From Rossellomorea vietnamensis (GTDB lineage: Bacteria; Bacillota; Bacilli; Bacillales; Bacillaceae_B), in contig NZ_LIXZ01000005.1 of assembly GCF_001305855.1 (NCBI RefSeq), positions 22,490 through 86,489 of the forward strand: a DNA stretch of 64,000 bases, written 5' to 3'. The number at the start of each line of letters is the position of its first letter. Position 1 is the first letter of the stretch. Below the pieces are notes generated by a model that worked only from the letters and a program-made list of their open reading frames with translations, was not told the origin of the DNA and did not search any database. Of the stretch, positions 9,413-18,874 are shown piece after piece. The position numbers were made by a program, and so were the translations under genes.

Positions 9413-10318
9413 ATGCAACAGTCATTTAGTAAACGGGTGGTTACTCTACAGGACATGTCATCGCTGAAAGAATTATTTATGAACTATGAACTAAAGGCAT
9501 TCGGAGAAAGACAAACCAGTGAAGAAGAAATACAAGAAATGGTGGAATCGATTCCAGAAACGGATCGCATAGGTCTTTGGCATAATGGGGAGTTAGCAGC
9601 CCTCTCCATTCTGACTGAAAAAGATCATCGCCTTCCTTCTTTAATTCTTGCCAACCCAAATGAACATATGGATCACTATATAAAGGAGATGGTAAAAGAA
9701 TTAGTATCAACCGCTAGAATCGGTAAAAAAAAGAAAAGTGAAAACAAGACCATCATCCTGTCTGCAAACCTGGAAGTAGAGAAAAAGACCCTCAAACAAT
9801 GTGGGTTTACTGCAACCCGTTTCTGGTTTCAGATGAAAAAGGATCTTGAAGATTTGACGTTTACCACCATTCCTTCCTCTTATCAAATTTCGAGTTTCAA
9901 TCCCGAAACTGAAACACAGTGTCTTCATGAACTGTTTGAAGAGGTTTTTTCAGACCATTTCGATTATCACCCGACTGAATTGGAAGAATTCAAGAAGCGT
10001 TTTCATCGCCCTTCTTTCGATCCGACTCTTTGGTTTCTATTGAAAGAAGGAGACAATCTGATAGGATTTATCCTTTGTTCTGTCAATGAGGAGACCAGGT
10101 TGGGGGAAATCACTCATCTGGGGATTCAGAGAGACTCGCGTCGCAGGGGACTTGCTCATCATTTGCTTTCTTACGCATTTCGCATGTTGAAAGAACGTGG
10201 GATGAAGACAGCAGCCCTTTCCGTAGACAGCGATAGCTATACCGATGCCACCATTGTCTATGAAAAAGCCGGTATGTATGTCTATAGGGGATTCACCCGA
10301 TATGATCTGAACATATAA
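9413..10318 (+). CDS. GNAT family N-acetyltransferase, two-domain
   Basis: The 301-residue protein has a diverged N-terminal half and a C-terminal GNAT domain. The latter contains the acetyl-CoA loop region RDSRRRGLAHHLLSYAF near residue 240 and VDSDSYTDATIVYEKAGMYVYRGF, the usual beta6-alpha4 tail. It probably transfers an acetyl group to an amine, but the substrate is unpredictable. The ATG at 9413 is chosen because GGGGAGAGG sits 4-8 nt upstream. The gene is isolated, with a terminator behind it. Confidence 0.82.
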   Translation: MQQSFSKRVVTLQDMSSLKELFMNYELKAFGERQTSEEEIQEMVESIPETDRIGLWHNGELAALSILTEKDHRLPSLILANPNEHMDHYIKEMVKELVSTARIGKKKKSENKTIILSANLEVEKKTLKQCGFTATRFWFQMKKDLEDLTFTTIPSSYQISSFNPETETQCLHELFEEVFSDHFDYHPTELEEFKKRFHRPSFDPTLWFLLKEGDNLIGFILCSVNEETRLGEITHLGIQRDSRRRGLAHHLLSYAFRMLKERGMKTAALSVDSDSYTDATIVYEKAGMYVYRGFTRYDLNI

Positions 10319-10329
10319 AAACCATACTA

Positions 10330-10352
10330 CACCCGGAAATGGGTGTTTTTTT
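10330..10352 (+). terminator. terminator of the GNAT gene
   Basis: A short GC-rich hairpin, CACCC with GGGTG, is followed by seven T residues. Confidence 0.8.
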
Positions 10353-10388
10353 CTAGATCTGCCGAAATAATAAATTTGTGCAGACCCT

Positions 10389-10418
10389 TTGCAGTGGAAG
10401 CGCTATTACATGTAGAAT
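10389..10418 (+). promoter_or_regulatory. probable SigA promoter of yojN-yojO
   Basis: TTGCAG, an 18-nt spacer and TAGAAT lie 34 nt before the yojN start. The match is reasonable but unproven. Confidence 0.5.
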
Positions 10419-10451
10419 GACAAGTATGTGAATTGGAAAGGATGTCAAAGC

Positions 10452-11333
10452 ATGAATTCGGAAAGACGACTACCGGAATCGGTCACTCGTATAATAAATG
10501 AAAGAAAACAAGCATTCGCTGGTACTGAGCACCATTCATTGATCGGTGAAGGGGGATATACGGCCAGTGAAGATTATATCATCGAGGACAGCATCATCTC
10601 CCTTTCCCTGGGGAAAAATCTTCTCCTTAAAGGACCAACGGGATCAGGAAAAACAAAGCTGTCCGATACATTATCATCAATATTCTCTCAGCCTATGCAC
10701 AGTATCAACTGCTCGGTTGATCTAGATGCAGAAGCATTATTAGGCTATAAAACGATCAGCGAAAGAGCTGGAAAAAATACCATCGATTTCATTGAAGGAC
10801 CTGTGATTCAAGCAATGAAAAATGGTCACCTGCTCTATATCGACGAAATCAATATGGCCAAACCTGAAACATTGCCGATTTTAAACGGTGTGTTGGATTA
10901 TAGAAGAAGTATTACGAACCCATTTACAGGTGAAGTTGTGAAGGCTGCTCCCTCATTTGGGGTTGTAGCTGCTATTAATGAAGGGTATGTAGGTACGGTT
11001 CCGTTAAATGAGGCCCTGAAAAATCGATTTGTTGTCATAGACGTACCTTATATTGAAGGAGAAACGCTGAAGAGTGTCATTGAAAGTCAAAGTAAGCTTA
11101 CGGATGACAAGCTCATCGGCCAATTTGTGGACTTGTCTTCGGATTTACTGATCCAGGTGAAAAATGGACAAATTTCAGAGGAAGCGGCTTCCATACGAGC
11201 TCTCCTTGATGCCTGTGATCTGGCTCTGTATCTCCCTGCCAAACGTGCAATACAGAGGGGAATCGTTGATAAGCTTGAAGATGAACGTGAGAAAGCGGCT
11301 ATTCTGAATATAGCAGAAACCTTATTTGAATGA
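10452..11333 (+). CDS. yojN: MoxR-type AAA+ ATPase, YojN-like
   Basis: The 293-residue AAA+ ATPase has Walker A GPTGSGKT near residue 64, Walker [11 protein letters not shown] near 130 and the arginine-finger region [12 protein letters not shown]. It belongs to the NorQ/CbbQ-like branch, whose members pair with a von Willebrand factor A protein to remodel or activate a metalloenzyme or complex. The ATG at 10452 follows GGAAAGG by 8 nt. The next gene starts 10 nt after its stop, and B. subtilis keeps the same yojN/yojO pair next to odhAB. The client protein is unknown. Confidence 0.85.
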   Translation: MNSERRLPESVTRIINERKQAFAGTEHHSLIGEGGYTASEDYIIEDSIISLSLGKNLLLKGPTGSGKTKLSDTLSSIFSQPMHSINCSVDLDAEALLGYKTISERAGKNTIDFIEGPVIQAMKNGHLLYIDEINMAKPETLPILNGVLDYRRSITNPFTGEVVKAAPSFGVVAAINEGYVGTVPLNEALKNRFVVIDVPYIEGETLKSVIESQSKLTDDKLIGQFVDLSSDLLIQVKNGQISEEAASIRALLDACDLALYLPAKRAIQRGIVDKLEDEREKAAILNIAETLFE

Positions 11334-11343
11334 GGGGTTTGTA

Positions 11344-13263
11344 ATGCACCGATTTATTCAATTTAATGATGAAAATATTGATTCATTTTTAGTGATGGAA
11401 ATGGCGGATCTTACAAAGACGCTGTCTAAGAATGGGGATATGAATCTGAAATATGGTCCTTTTTCTTATTTGGACTATAAAGAGGAAACGGTCTATGTCA
11501 GTCACTTCTGGGACCATCGAAAGCGAGATGACGAAGTCCACGGTTTGAAAAGTGATATCTACTTGAGGACCATCGGTAATCTCCATGAAACGGTGAAAGA
11601 AGATGTGATAAAATACATTGAAAAAGTAAAAACAACTTCGGTTCCACGTTTTGCAAAGCAATTGTTTGTCATCGGGGAAGAAATACGATTAGAGGAAATC
11701 TGCAAATCCAAACGTCCGGGTACCAAGAGATCATTTGACACGAGAAGAACATTATACCGTCAGCACTTTGAAGCCCAGCTTAAAGTGAATTTGATGAAAA
11801 GCGTGTTTACAGATGCTCTGTTCAATTCGATTTACCTTCTTCTACACGCCCAATCCCCGTTGGAACAACCGGTGAAGATTAATGAGGATATTGACCTGGC
11901 CATGCCGTTTATTCATGGACAGATTACCCGATTTTATGAGACCCGTCAGACGAAGGATGTCGTGAGGGTAGCTTTGGAGATTGTAGAGGTTGTAGATGAA
12001 ATAGTCCAAAAAGATATGTTGAATGAATACTTCCATCTGCCTGAGGACGTCTACGAGATGGAAGAAACATCCGGTGAAACATTTGACGATATGAAAAGGA
12101 AAGATCCCCTGGAGAATCACGATGTGCTGGAAGAAGAAAGCACGGGGGAAGAGGAAATAATGGATGAAGAATTCCGTACTTGGCACAGGGAAACAAGTGA
12201 CAAAGGGGAATCTTTCCTGCAGTTCGACCTGGATCAAGGTTCTCAATCCGACCTCATGGGAGAAGGTGTCCGTGAAGGAGATGATGCTGATCAGGCTCTA
12301 GCAATGGTTCAAGGCTCCAAGCAGGAGACGGAAAGGGAGCAGTACCATAATGTGAAAGCCGAGGAGCAGGAGAGAGAAGAGTCCGGAGGGGGAGAAAGTG
12401 AGTACGGTAAAGACAATCGCTTCGCAGTACCTCATTTTCTTACTCCATCTGTTCCCACTTCTGAAGAGAAGATTGGGTATAGTCAGAACAAAGGAAGGAT
12501 TGCTCCGTATCAGAAAAAGCTTCAGAAGATGATTGAGAAAACACTGGAACATAAGCGTATACAGCCTCGAAGCGATCTGCATTTTGGCAGATTGAACAAC
12601 AAGTTATTACGGTTCATAACTGATGATAATCCAAGACTTTTTTATAAAAAGCAGAACCCTTCCTCAGAGATAGATGCCGTGTTTTCTCTACTGGTCGATT
12701 GTTCAGGATCCATGTATGACAAAATGGATCAGACGAAGCTTGGCATAACGTTGTTTCACGAATCGTTAAAATCAGTCAGGGTGCCACATGAAGTCGTCGG
12801 CTTCTGGGAAGATACGAATCGTGCGACCAAGACCAGTCAGCCGAATTACTTAAACCCTGTGTTGGATTTCTATACATCCCTGAAACCAGGCAGTGGTTCT
12901 GAAATCATGCAGCTTCAGCCGGAAGAGGACAATCGGGATGGTTTTGCCATCCGTTTGATGACAGAACGAATTTTGATGCGGAATGAAAAACAAAAATTCC
13001 TTCTTGTTTTTTCAGATGGTGAGCCTGCAGCCATGGAGTATGAACAGAATGGAATTGTCGATACTCATGAAGCAGTTTTGGATGCACGGAAAAAGGGAAT
13101 CGAAGTCATCAACGTTTTTTTATCAAACGGTGAAATCGATGAGTCCCAAAGAAAAACCATCCAGAATATTTATGGAAATTACAGTATCCTTGTTTCAGAT
13201 GTGGAAGAACTTCCGGAAGTATTATTCCCTTTACTCAGGAAGCTCCTGTACAAGAGTATTTGA
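11344..13263 (+). CDS. yojO: von Willebrand factor A domain protein, YojO-like partner of YojN
   Basis: The 639-residue protein has an alpha-helical N-terminal half, a strongly acidic low-complexity middle around residues 240-370, and a C-terminal VWA domain with an intact MIDAS motif DCSGSMYDK near residue 455 followed by FSDGEPAA. This is the NorD/CbbO layout. The partner AAA+ ATPase YojN lies immediately upstream, so the two probably act as a cytoplasmic chaperone or activation complex. The ATG at 11344 follows GAGGGG by about 6 nt; a TTG at 11326 overlapping yojN is less likely. Confidence 0.85.
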   Translation: MHRFIQFNDENIDSFLVMEMADLTKTLSKNGDMNLKYGPFSYLDYKEETVYVSHFWDHRKRDDEVHGLKSDIYLRTIGNLHETVKEDVIKYIEKVKTTSVPRFAKQLFVIGEEIRLEEICKSKRPGTKRSFDTRRTLYRQHFEAQLKVNLMKSVFTDALFNSIYLLLHAQSPLEQPVKINEDIDLAMPFIHGQITRFYETRQTKDVVRVALEIVEVVDEIVQKDMLNEYFHLPEDVYEMEETSGETFDDMKRKDPLENHDVLEEESTGEEEIMDEEFRTWHRETSDKGESFLQFDLDQGSQSDLMGEGVREGDDADQALAMVQGSKQETEREQYHNVKAEEQEREESGGGESEYGKDNRFAVPHFLTPSVPTSEEKIGYSQNKGRIAPYQKKLQKMIEKTLEHKRIQPRSDLHFGRLNNKLLRFITDDNPRLFYKKQNPSSEIDAVFSLLVDCSGSMYDKMDQTKLGITLFHESLKSVRVPHEVVGFWEDTNRATKTSQPNYLNPVLDFYTSLKPGSGSEIMQLQPEEDNRDGFAIRLMTERILMRNEKQKFLLVFSDGEPAAMEYEQNGIVDTHEAVLDARKKGIEVINVFLSNGEIDESQRKTIQNIYGNYSILVSDVEELPEVLFPLLRKLLYKSI

Positions 13264-13269
13264 ATGATA

Positions 13270-13312
13270 AAAATGACGACTACCGGGTTCCTCGGTAGTC
13301 GTCATTTTTTTT
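13270..13312 (+). terminator. terminator of yojNO
   Basis: A long perfect stem, AATGACGACTACCG with its complement around GGTTCCT, is followed by eight T residues. Confidence 0.93.
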
Positions 13313-13413
13313 CCCTGACTTTATATCCTTTATCCTGGTTTTGGAAGGGAAAATGTTAATCCTAAGGAATTTTCTGTATACTAAAGAAAGATGAGAGTAG
13401 TTTAACTGGTAGG

Positions 13414-13442
13414 TTGTGTCGTGAAGATGAGTCTTTTTATAC
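13414..13442 (+). promoter_or_regulatory. probable SigA promoter of the CPA1 antiporter
   Basis: TTGTGT, a 17-nt spacer and TTATAC precede the gene by about 70 nt. Confidence 0.5.
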
Positions 13443-13514
13443 ACAAAAGGGTAGGTTAGTAAATAGGCATGATAGGGAAAGAGAAAGTAGTGTACAAGGG
13501 AGGAAGGAACATAT

Positions 13515-15089
13515 ATGCATGAGTTGGATATGCACCATATTTTCGAACTGGGTCTTATATTAGTCATGATTGCAGCCGGTATAACAGCGATATCCAAGAA
13601 ATTCAAGCAGCCCTATCCAATTGCTCTCGTGATTGTTGGAGCGCTGATCGGTTTATTCAATATACCTGTTTTGGAGCCGCTTAAAGCCTTCATTACCGAA
13701 GGAGAAGTCTTTAATTTCGTCATTATCACCTTGTTCTTACCAGCTTTACTCGGAGAAGCGGCATTGAAGCTTCCTTATTCCCATCTAAAGGCGAATAAAG
13801 AACCGATCATCGCTTTGGCATTCGGGGGCACATTGATTTCATTTTTGATCATCGGTTTTTCAGCGTATTATTTCTTTGATTTCTCCATACAGGCAGCTTT
13901 TGTCTTTGGAGCACTAATGAGTGCCACAGATCCTGTCAGTGTATTAAGCATCTTCAAGAGTGTGGGTGTAAAGAAGAGATTGGCCGTTGTGATTGAAGGC
14001 GAAAGCTTATTCAATGATGGTTTGGCTGTTGTATTATTCAATATTTCCGCCTTTTATCTTGTGTCATATATCGATGCTGGATGGGCGGGCCTTGGAAGTG
14101 GATTGTGGGAATTCATCAGGGTAGTCTCATTGGGAGTAATCATTGGTGGTTCTTTGGGATATGCCTTTTCGATTTTAACCAAGTACTACGATGATTATCC
14201 CCTTGAGATTATTTTCAGTGTGATCCTGTTTTACGGTTCCTTCCTACTGGCGGAAAGCGTTCATGCTTCAGGGGTCATAGCAGTGGTCATAGCAGCACTG
14301 ATATTCGGAAATTTCGGCGGGAAGATCGGGATGAGTCCCACTACCAAGCTGAATATCAACAGTTTCTGGGATGTTGCAGCATTACTGGCGAATTCTCTGG
14401 TTTTCCTAATGGTCGGCCTTGAGATAACAAGGATTGACCTCATGGAGAAGTGGCCATACATATTCGCAGCCATACTTGTCGTATTAGTGGCAAGGAGTAT
14501 AGCCGTTTACACAAGCTTGTCCCTTATCGGGAACTTCCCGCATATGTGGAAGCACATATTGAATTGGGGAGGATTAAAAGGCTCTCTCTCAATTGCTCTT
14601 GTACTGAGTCTGCCACGGGACTTCCCAGGCAGGGAAGACGTGTTGATCCTTGGTTTTAGTGTTGTATTATTCAGCTTGGTTGTCCAGGGACTTACCATTA
14701 AACCGTTAATCAATGTATTGGGCATCAAGCCGAAAGAGGAAGGTCATGAGGAATTCGGAAAATTACTCAGTCAGCTTCATCGTTATGAAACGGCGATATC
14801 AGAGATCCATCGTGTGAAACAGAAGCTCTATATTACTGACCCGGTATCGGGTGAGCTCATTGATACTTACAAGAAAAGAATCGATATGCTCAAAGCTCAA
14901 TTGGATGACTTATTTGACCGGAATCCGGTACTAAAAGAAAACCAGCTCGCCACCCTTAGGAAACACGCCTTGTATGCAGAATATGAGGCAGTTGCAAAGC
15001 TTGAAAAAGAAGAAATCATCAGTAGTGCGATTGCGGAGAATGAATATGACAGCATCACAGACAGCATCGTCCACAACGAGGAGAAATGA
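13515..15089 (+). CDS. CPA1 family cation:proton antiporter, NhaP-like
   Basis: The 524-residue protein has about 12 hydrophobic helices in its first 400 residues and a hydrophilic helical C-terminal tail of about 110 residues. The diagnostic CPA1 motifs ATDPVSVLSIF (ion-binding ND/TD region) and IEGESLFNDGLAVVLF are intact, as is WGGLKGSLSIALVLSLP. It should exchange Na+ or K+ for H+ across the cytoplasmic membrane in pH and salt homeostasis; ion preference cannot be read from sequence. ATG follows GGGAGGAAGGA. It is monocistronic. Confidence 0.9.
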   Translation: MHELDMHHIFELGLILVMIAAGITAISKKFKQPYPIALVIVGALIGLFNIPVLEPLKAFITEGEVFNFVIITLFLPALLGEAALKLPYSHLKANKEPIIALAFGGTLISFLIIGFSAYYFFDFSIQAAFVFGALMSATDPVSVLSIFKSVGVKKRLAVVIEGESLFNDGLAVVLFNISAFYLVSYIDAGWAGLGSGLWEFIRVVSLGVIIGGSLGYAFSILTKYYDDYPLEIIFSVILFYGSFLLAESVHASGVIAVVIAALIFGNFGGKIGMSPTTKLNINSFWDVAALLANSLVFLMVGLEITRIDLMEKWPYIFAAILVVLVARSIAVYTSLSLIGNFPHMWKHILNWGGLKGSLSIALVLSLPRDFPGREDVLILGFSVVLFSLVVQGLTIKPLINVLGIKPKEEGHEEFGKLLSQLHRYETAISEIHRVKQKLYITDPVSGELIDTYKKRIDMLKAQLDDLFDRNPVLKENQLATLRKHALYAEYEAVAKLEKEEIISSAIAENEYDSITDSIVHNEEK

Positions 15090-15135
15090 ATGAAGTAATG
15101 TAGAAGATAGAAGGTGAACCTGGCCACATTAGTAA

Positions 15136-15178
15136 AGGACCATGAGCTCTTATCAAAAGAGCTCATGGTCCTGTTTTT
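15136..15178. terminator. bidirectional terminator between convergent genes
   Basis: A perfect 15-bp stem (15136-15150 with 15158-15172) is followed on the plus strand by GTTTTT. It separates the antiporter from the convergent aldehyde dehydrogenase. Confidence 0.9.
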
Positions 15179-15244
15179 AGTTATCGAAAGAATGAAATTC
15201 CTGTGTTAACAAGGACAATCCTCAAGTATCATGATTATAATATT

Positions 15245-16540
15245 CTAGCGTTTCAAGATGCTCTTGAAATGGGAGAACGTATTGAAACTTGCTTTACCAT
15301 GATATGCACCCATTCCGCTGGCGCCAACCCCACCGAAAGGAAGATAGTGAGATGTCATGTGATTGATTGTATCATTGATAGCGCCACCTCCAAATGAGAT
15401 ATTCATCAATATTTCATCCTGAAGGGCTTCACTTTCAGAGAAAAGATAAAGCGCCAACGGCTTTGGACGGTTTAAAATTTGATTAATCACTTCGGAAGTG
15501 TCGTCATATTCAATGATCGGAAGGATCGGTCCGAAAATTTCATCTTCCATGATGCGATCTTCCCAAGAAATTGAATCAAGAATTGTCGGTTCGATCACGA
15601 GATTATGACGGTCTGAATCTCCACCGGTAACAATCTTCCCATTGTCCAGAAAGCTTTTCAGACGATCAAAATGCCTTTCGCTAACAATATGTCCAAATTC
15701 TGGGTTATGAATGATATCCTCCCCGTAACTAGCTAGGATGGCTCCTTTCATTTTCTCCAACAGCTCATTCTTTACTTCGCTGTGGACGAGAACATAATCC
15801 GGAGCGACACATGTTTGACCCGCATTTGCAAACTTTCCTCTTGCAATTCGTTTCGCCGCTTCATCAATGTCCGCATCTGAATGTACTATGGCAGGACTTT
15901 TACCACCAAGTTCAAGTGTGACGGGTGTTAAATGCTTAGCTGCAGCTTCTGCCACGATTTTCCCGACACCAGTGCTTCCAGTGAAGAAAATGTAATCGAA
16001 ATTTTCCTTAAGCAATGCAGTGCTTGTTTCAACTTCTCCTTCGACGACATGAAGGTATTCTTCCTGAAAATGGTCATTGATCATGCCTGCAAGCAGTCTT
16101 GAAGTGTTCGGGGTCAATTCCGATGGTTTCAGGACAGCTGTGTTTCCGGCAGCAATCGCTCCAACAAGGGGTGCAACGGCAAGTTGGAATGGATAGTTCC
16201 ATGGAGCGATGACAAGGATCGAGCCATAGGGCTCAGGATAAATGAAGCTCTTTGCATCTCCATGTGTATCAGGTGTTTTAACTTCCTCTGGTGATGCCCA
16301 TCCAGTAAGGTTCTTTATAGTAAAGTCGATTTCACCAAGGACCATGCCGACTTCTGCCCGCTTAGCTTCTATTTCCGGCTTATTCAAATCTTTCTTTACA
16401 GCTTGTAGGATGTCAGTTTCATGTGTTTGGACAAGATCCTTTAACTTAGTCAAAGCTTCGATCCGGAAGCTGGTACCTTTTGTTTTGCCGGTACAAAAGA
16501 ATGATTGCTGTTTATTTATAAGTTCTTGATAGTTTTCCAT
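15245..16540 (-). CDS. ywdH: NAD(P)-dependent aldehyde dehydrogenase, YwdH-like, short C-terminus
   Basis: The 431-residue class-3-type aldehyde dehydrogenase has PWNYPFQL near residue 113, FTGSTGVGK, LELGGKSP with the catalytic Glu, FANAGQTCVAPDY with the catalytic Cys, and EIFGPILP. It oxidises fatty or aromatic aldehydes to acids. It resembles B. subtilis YwdH over its length but stops at FSHFKSILKR, about 25 residues before the end I recall for YwdH. The missing basic tail is not found in other frames downstream. The start has AAAAGGAG upstream. A TTGACA element and a palindrome lie in its promoter region. Confidence 0.85.
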   Translation of the reverse strand: MENYQELINKQQSFFCTGKTKGTSFRIEALTKLKDLVQTHETDILQAVKKDLNKPEIEAKRAEVGMVLGEIDFTIKNLTGWASPEEVKTPDTHGDAKSFIYPEPYGSILVIAPWNYPFQLAVAPLVGAIAAGNTAVLKPSELTPNTSRLLAGMINDHFQEEYLHVVEGEVETSTALLKENFDYIFFTGSTGVGKIVAEAAAKHLTPVTLELGGKSPAIVHSDADIDEAAKRIARGKFANAGQTCVAPDYVLVHSEVKNELLEKMKGAILASYGEDIIHNPEFGHIVSERHFDRLKSFLDNGKIVTGGDSDRHNLVIEPTILDSISWEDRIMEDEIFGPILPIIEYDDTSEVINQILNRPKPLALYLFSESEALQDEILMNISFGGGAINDTINHMTSHYLPFGGVGASGMGAYHGKASFNTFSHFKSILKR

Positions 16541-16635
16541 GATAAAAAACTCCTTTTCTAATTAAGTGACAGGTGACACTTATGCTTTTCCCTTATTATT
16601 ACGTAAATACTCTTGGGATTTATTTCTTGTGTTCC

Positions 16636-16669
16636 AATAAAATTGTGTGCAATTTATTGAGGTGTCAAT
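16636..16669 (-). promoter_or_regulatory. palindromic operator-like site with -35 element upstream of the aldehyde dehydrogenase
   Basis: AATAAAATTG and CAATTTATT (16636-16658) form an imperfect inverted repeat around TGTG. A minus-strand TTGACA lies at 16669-16664. The repeat sits where the core promoter of the minus-strand gene would be, suggesting repressor control. A second dyad-like block AAGTGACAGGTGACACTT is at 16564-16581. No regulator gene is adjacent. Confidence 0.4.
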
Positions 16670-16772
16670 TATTTGCATGTGGAGAATGATAGTATAATCA
16701 ATTCGGATATGCAAGATATATGATTCAGGGATTGGATAAGGGAGAATACTATTGCCGGTCTAAAATCAATAA

Positions 16773-16804
16773 GCCCTTCCCACGATAAGATACGTGGGAA
16801 GGGC
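16773..16804 (-). terminator. terminator of xpaC-yaaN
   Basis: A perfect 12-bp GC-rich stem with an 8-nt loop lies just after the yaaN stop. The minus-strand 3' side reads CTTATTGATTTTA, a weak U-run. Confidence 0.7.
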
Positions 16805-16828
16805 CAATGCTCATATTGATTACGCTTT

Positions 16829-17971
16829 TTACTTTCTAATTTCGATGAGTTTTTGTTTCAAATCATTTTCCATTGTGACCATTTCCTGTTCTGCCTGTTG
16901 TCGCTTTTGTCTGCCTTCTGCCTGGATGGCCAATGTTTCTTCAATCGTGGAGATCAGGTTTTCCTGGGTTTTCTTCAGGGTGTCGATGTCTATGATTCCC
17001 CGTTCGTTTTCTTTAGCGGTCTCGATGCTATTTGTTTTGAGCATCTCGGAATTCTTTAATAGCAGCTCGTTAGTCGTGCGTGATACCTGCTTTTGAGCGG
17101 CTACAGCCTTCTGTTGATTCAGAAGGGTAAGAGCGATCGCGATTTGATTCTTCCAAAGGGGAATCGCAGTAAGGACAGAAGCTTGAATTTTTTCTGCCAA
17201 TGCTTGATTTGTATTTTGTATCAAACGGATTTGAGGGGCGGACTGAATTGTCATTTGCCTGCTCAGTTTCAAATCATGTATTCGTTTATCCAATCGATCC
17301 AGGAACTGCATGGTGTCATTGACTTCCTGGTAGATCAATTCATCATCGGTTTCTTCTGCTTTCTTACGCAAAGAAGGGAGGAGAGTGTGCTGGATTTCTT
17401 CCCGTTTAAATTCAGCAGCGGCAATGTACATATTAAGGGCTTGGAAGTAGTCTTTATTTTTTTCATATAAGGTTTCCAATAATCGATTATCATCGAGCAA
17501 CGTCTTCTTTGAATGCTCCAGTCTGACTGAAATCCGATCAATCTGAGATCCGATTTTTTGGTATTTAGAAAGCACTTCCTGTAAAGAGGATGAAACTTTG
17601 CGAAAGAGCTTTTTAAATACGCCTTTTTGTTTCGCATTAAGCTCATCGGGATTCATTTGCTCGAGCTTTTTCATTAAATCGCCTAACACGTCACCGATCG
17701 GACCGATGTCCCGTTTTTGCACATGATCCAGCATTGAATGGGAGAATGTCGACAATTGGGTCTGGGCCGCTGTTCCATATTTTAGAATGGCTTCATAGTC
17801 CTTGTAGTCGATTTGAGCTGCTAATTGTTTGGCTTTTTCCTGCTGTTCTTTAGGCAAACGGTCAAGTAAAAGGGGGGACTTTTCTTGTTCGTTCAAAGCA
17901 GGCATTTCTTCCCCAAATGGGTTTGAAAGCAATAAATCCAGTTCTGATTGTTCATTTCGTTGTTCCATCAT
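16829..17971 (-). CDS. yaaN: TelA/YaaN family protein (toxic-anion-resistance family)
   Basis: The 380-residue protein is almost entirely helical, with long charged coiled-coil-prone segments and no membrane helix. It matches the TelA family, including the region [17 protein letters not shown] and [26 protein letters not shown]. Family members are linked to tellurite, cell-envelope-stress and nisin tolerance; the biochemical role is unknown. It lies 14 nt downstream of xpaC, the same pair as B. subtilis xpaC-yaaN. Two adjacent ATGs follow GGAGG; either may be used. Confidence 0.88.
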   Translation of the reverse strand: MMEQRNEQSELDLLLSNPFGEEMPALNEQEKSPLLLDRLPKEQQEKAKQLAAQIDYKDYEAILKYGTAAQTQLSTFSHSMLDHVQKRDIGPIGDVLGDLMKKLEQMNPDELNAKQKGVFKKLFRKVSSSLQEVLSKYQKIGSQIDRISVRLEHSKKTLLDDNRLLETLYEKNKDYFQALNMYIAAAEFKREEIQHTLLPSLRKKAEETDDELIYQEVNDTMQFLDRLDKRIHDLKLSRQMTIQSAPQIRLIQNTNQALAEKIQASVLTAIPLWKNQIAIALTLLNQQKAVAAQKQVSRTTNELLLKNSEMLKTNSIETAKENERGIIDIDTLKKTQENLISTIEETLAIQAEGRQKRQQAEQEMVTMENDLKQKLIEIRK

Positions 17972-17985
17972 AAAACCTCCGAAAT

Positions 17986-18615
17986 TTATTTGAGATCTTT
18001 TTTGTGTGTTAAGTGCTGATTGGCGAAATTCAATTCAATTTGTAGGTGATCCATGTCATCTGCCAACACTTTCTGTAAATCATTTTCCAAGGAACCTGTT
18101 AAATCGTCCAATGTCGTACGGGTTTGTTGGAGAGACAGGAAGGCTTCTTTATTTTTACCAGGCTGGGATGCCAGGAACGTATATTTCTCGGTAATTTCCA
18201 CCACAGAGTCTAAATGGTAGAAGAAGAATGACTCAGCTGAAAAAAATCTCTTAGGTTCTTTTCTTACAAGTTGATATATTCTTCTGCTTAATCGGTTGAT
18301 CTCAAGGACCTGCTTAAAGGCTCCAAGAGATCTTACCCTTAACTGCTGACGTTGAAGCCGTTTTACTTTTTCTTTCGCTTCCTTTAAATTTCTGTTTATA
18401 TATCGAAATTCCTGTCCGGAAAGACCATTTTTATTCAACCACCATTTTTTTTGAAGCACCTTAACGATAATGAAAAAGAGTACCCCGGTACCTACACCTG
18501 ATAAAAGTGTAAGAGGAAATCCCATGTCGAAGAGGAGTAAGTAAGCGATAAAACTGCTGGTCCCCATAGAGAAAGAGATGACCGTCCTTAATAAAAATTG
18601 CAGAAATGTGTTCAT
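17986..18615 (-). CDS. xpaC: XpaC family membrane protein
   Basis: The 209-residue protein has two N-terminal membrane helices (about residues 8-30 and 33-53) and a basic helical cytoplasmic part. It fits XpaC, historically named for hydrolysis of 5-bromo-4-chloroindolyl phosphate; the true function is unknown. The ATG follows AAGGGG by 8 nt. It is first gene of the xpaC-yaaN operon, which suggests XpaC anchors a complex with the coiled-coil TelA-type partner at the membrane. Confidence 0.82.
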   Translation of the reverse strand: MNTFLQFLLRTVISFSMGTSSFIAYLLLFDMGFPLTLLSGVGTGVLFFIIVKVLQKKWWLNKNGLSGQEFRYINRNLKEAKEKVKRLQRQQLRVRSLGAFKQVLEINRLSRRIYQLVRKEPKRFFSAESFFFYHLDSVVEITEKYTFLASQPGKNKEAFLSLQQTRTTLDDLTGSLENDLQKVLADDMDHLQIELNFANQHLTHKKDLK

Positions 18616-18874
18616 TTCATCTACCCCTTAATAAAGATGCTTATCATACTTACGTTTCATTGTGTAAAAGGTTTCATATTCATACTCTCATTTTAGTGGA
18701 AACAAAGGCAAAATGGAAATAAAGTATCAGTATTGAAAGAAGAATCGGGTAAATATGTAAGGAATTAGCATCATTCTTTCAATTTCTTAACATTTTTTAA
18801 TGAAGTGATTATGGGATATCCAATTTTGGTAGAATGGTTTAGTGAGATCAATGACAAGACAGGTGTGTGGATAT

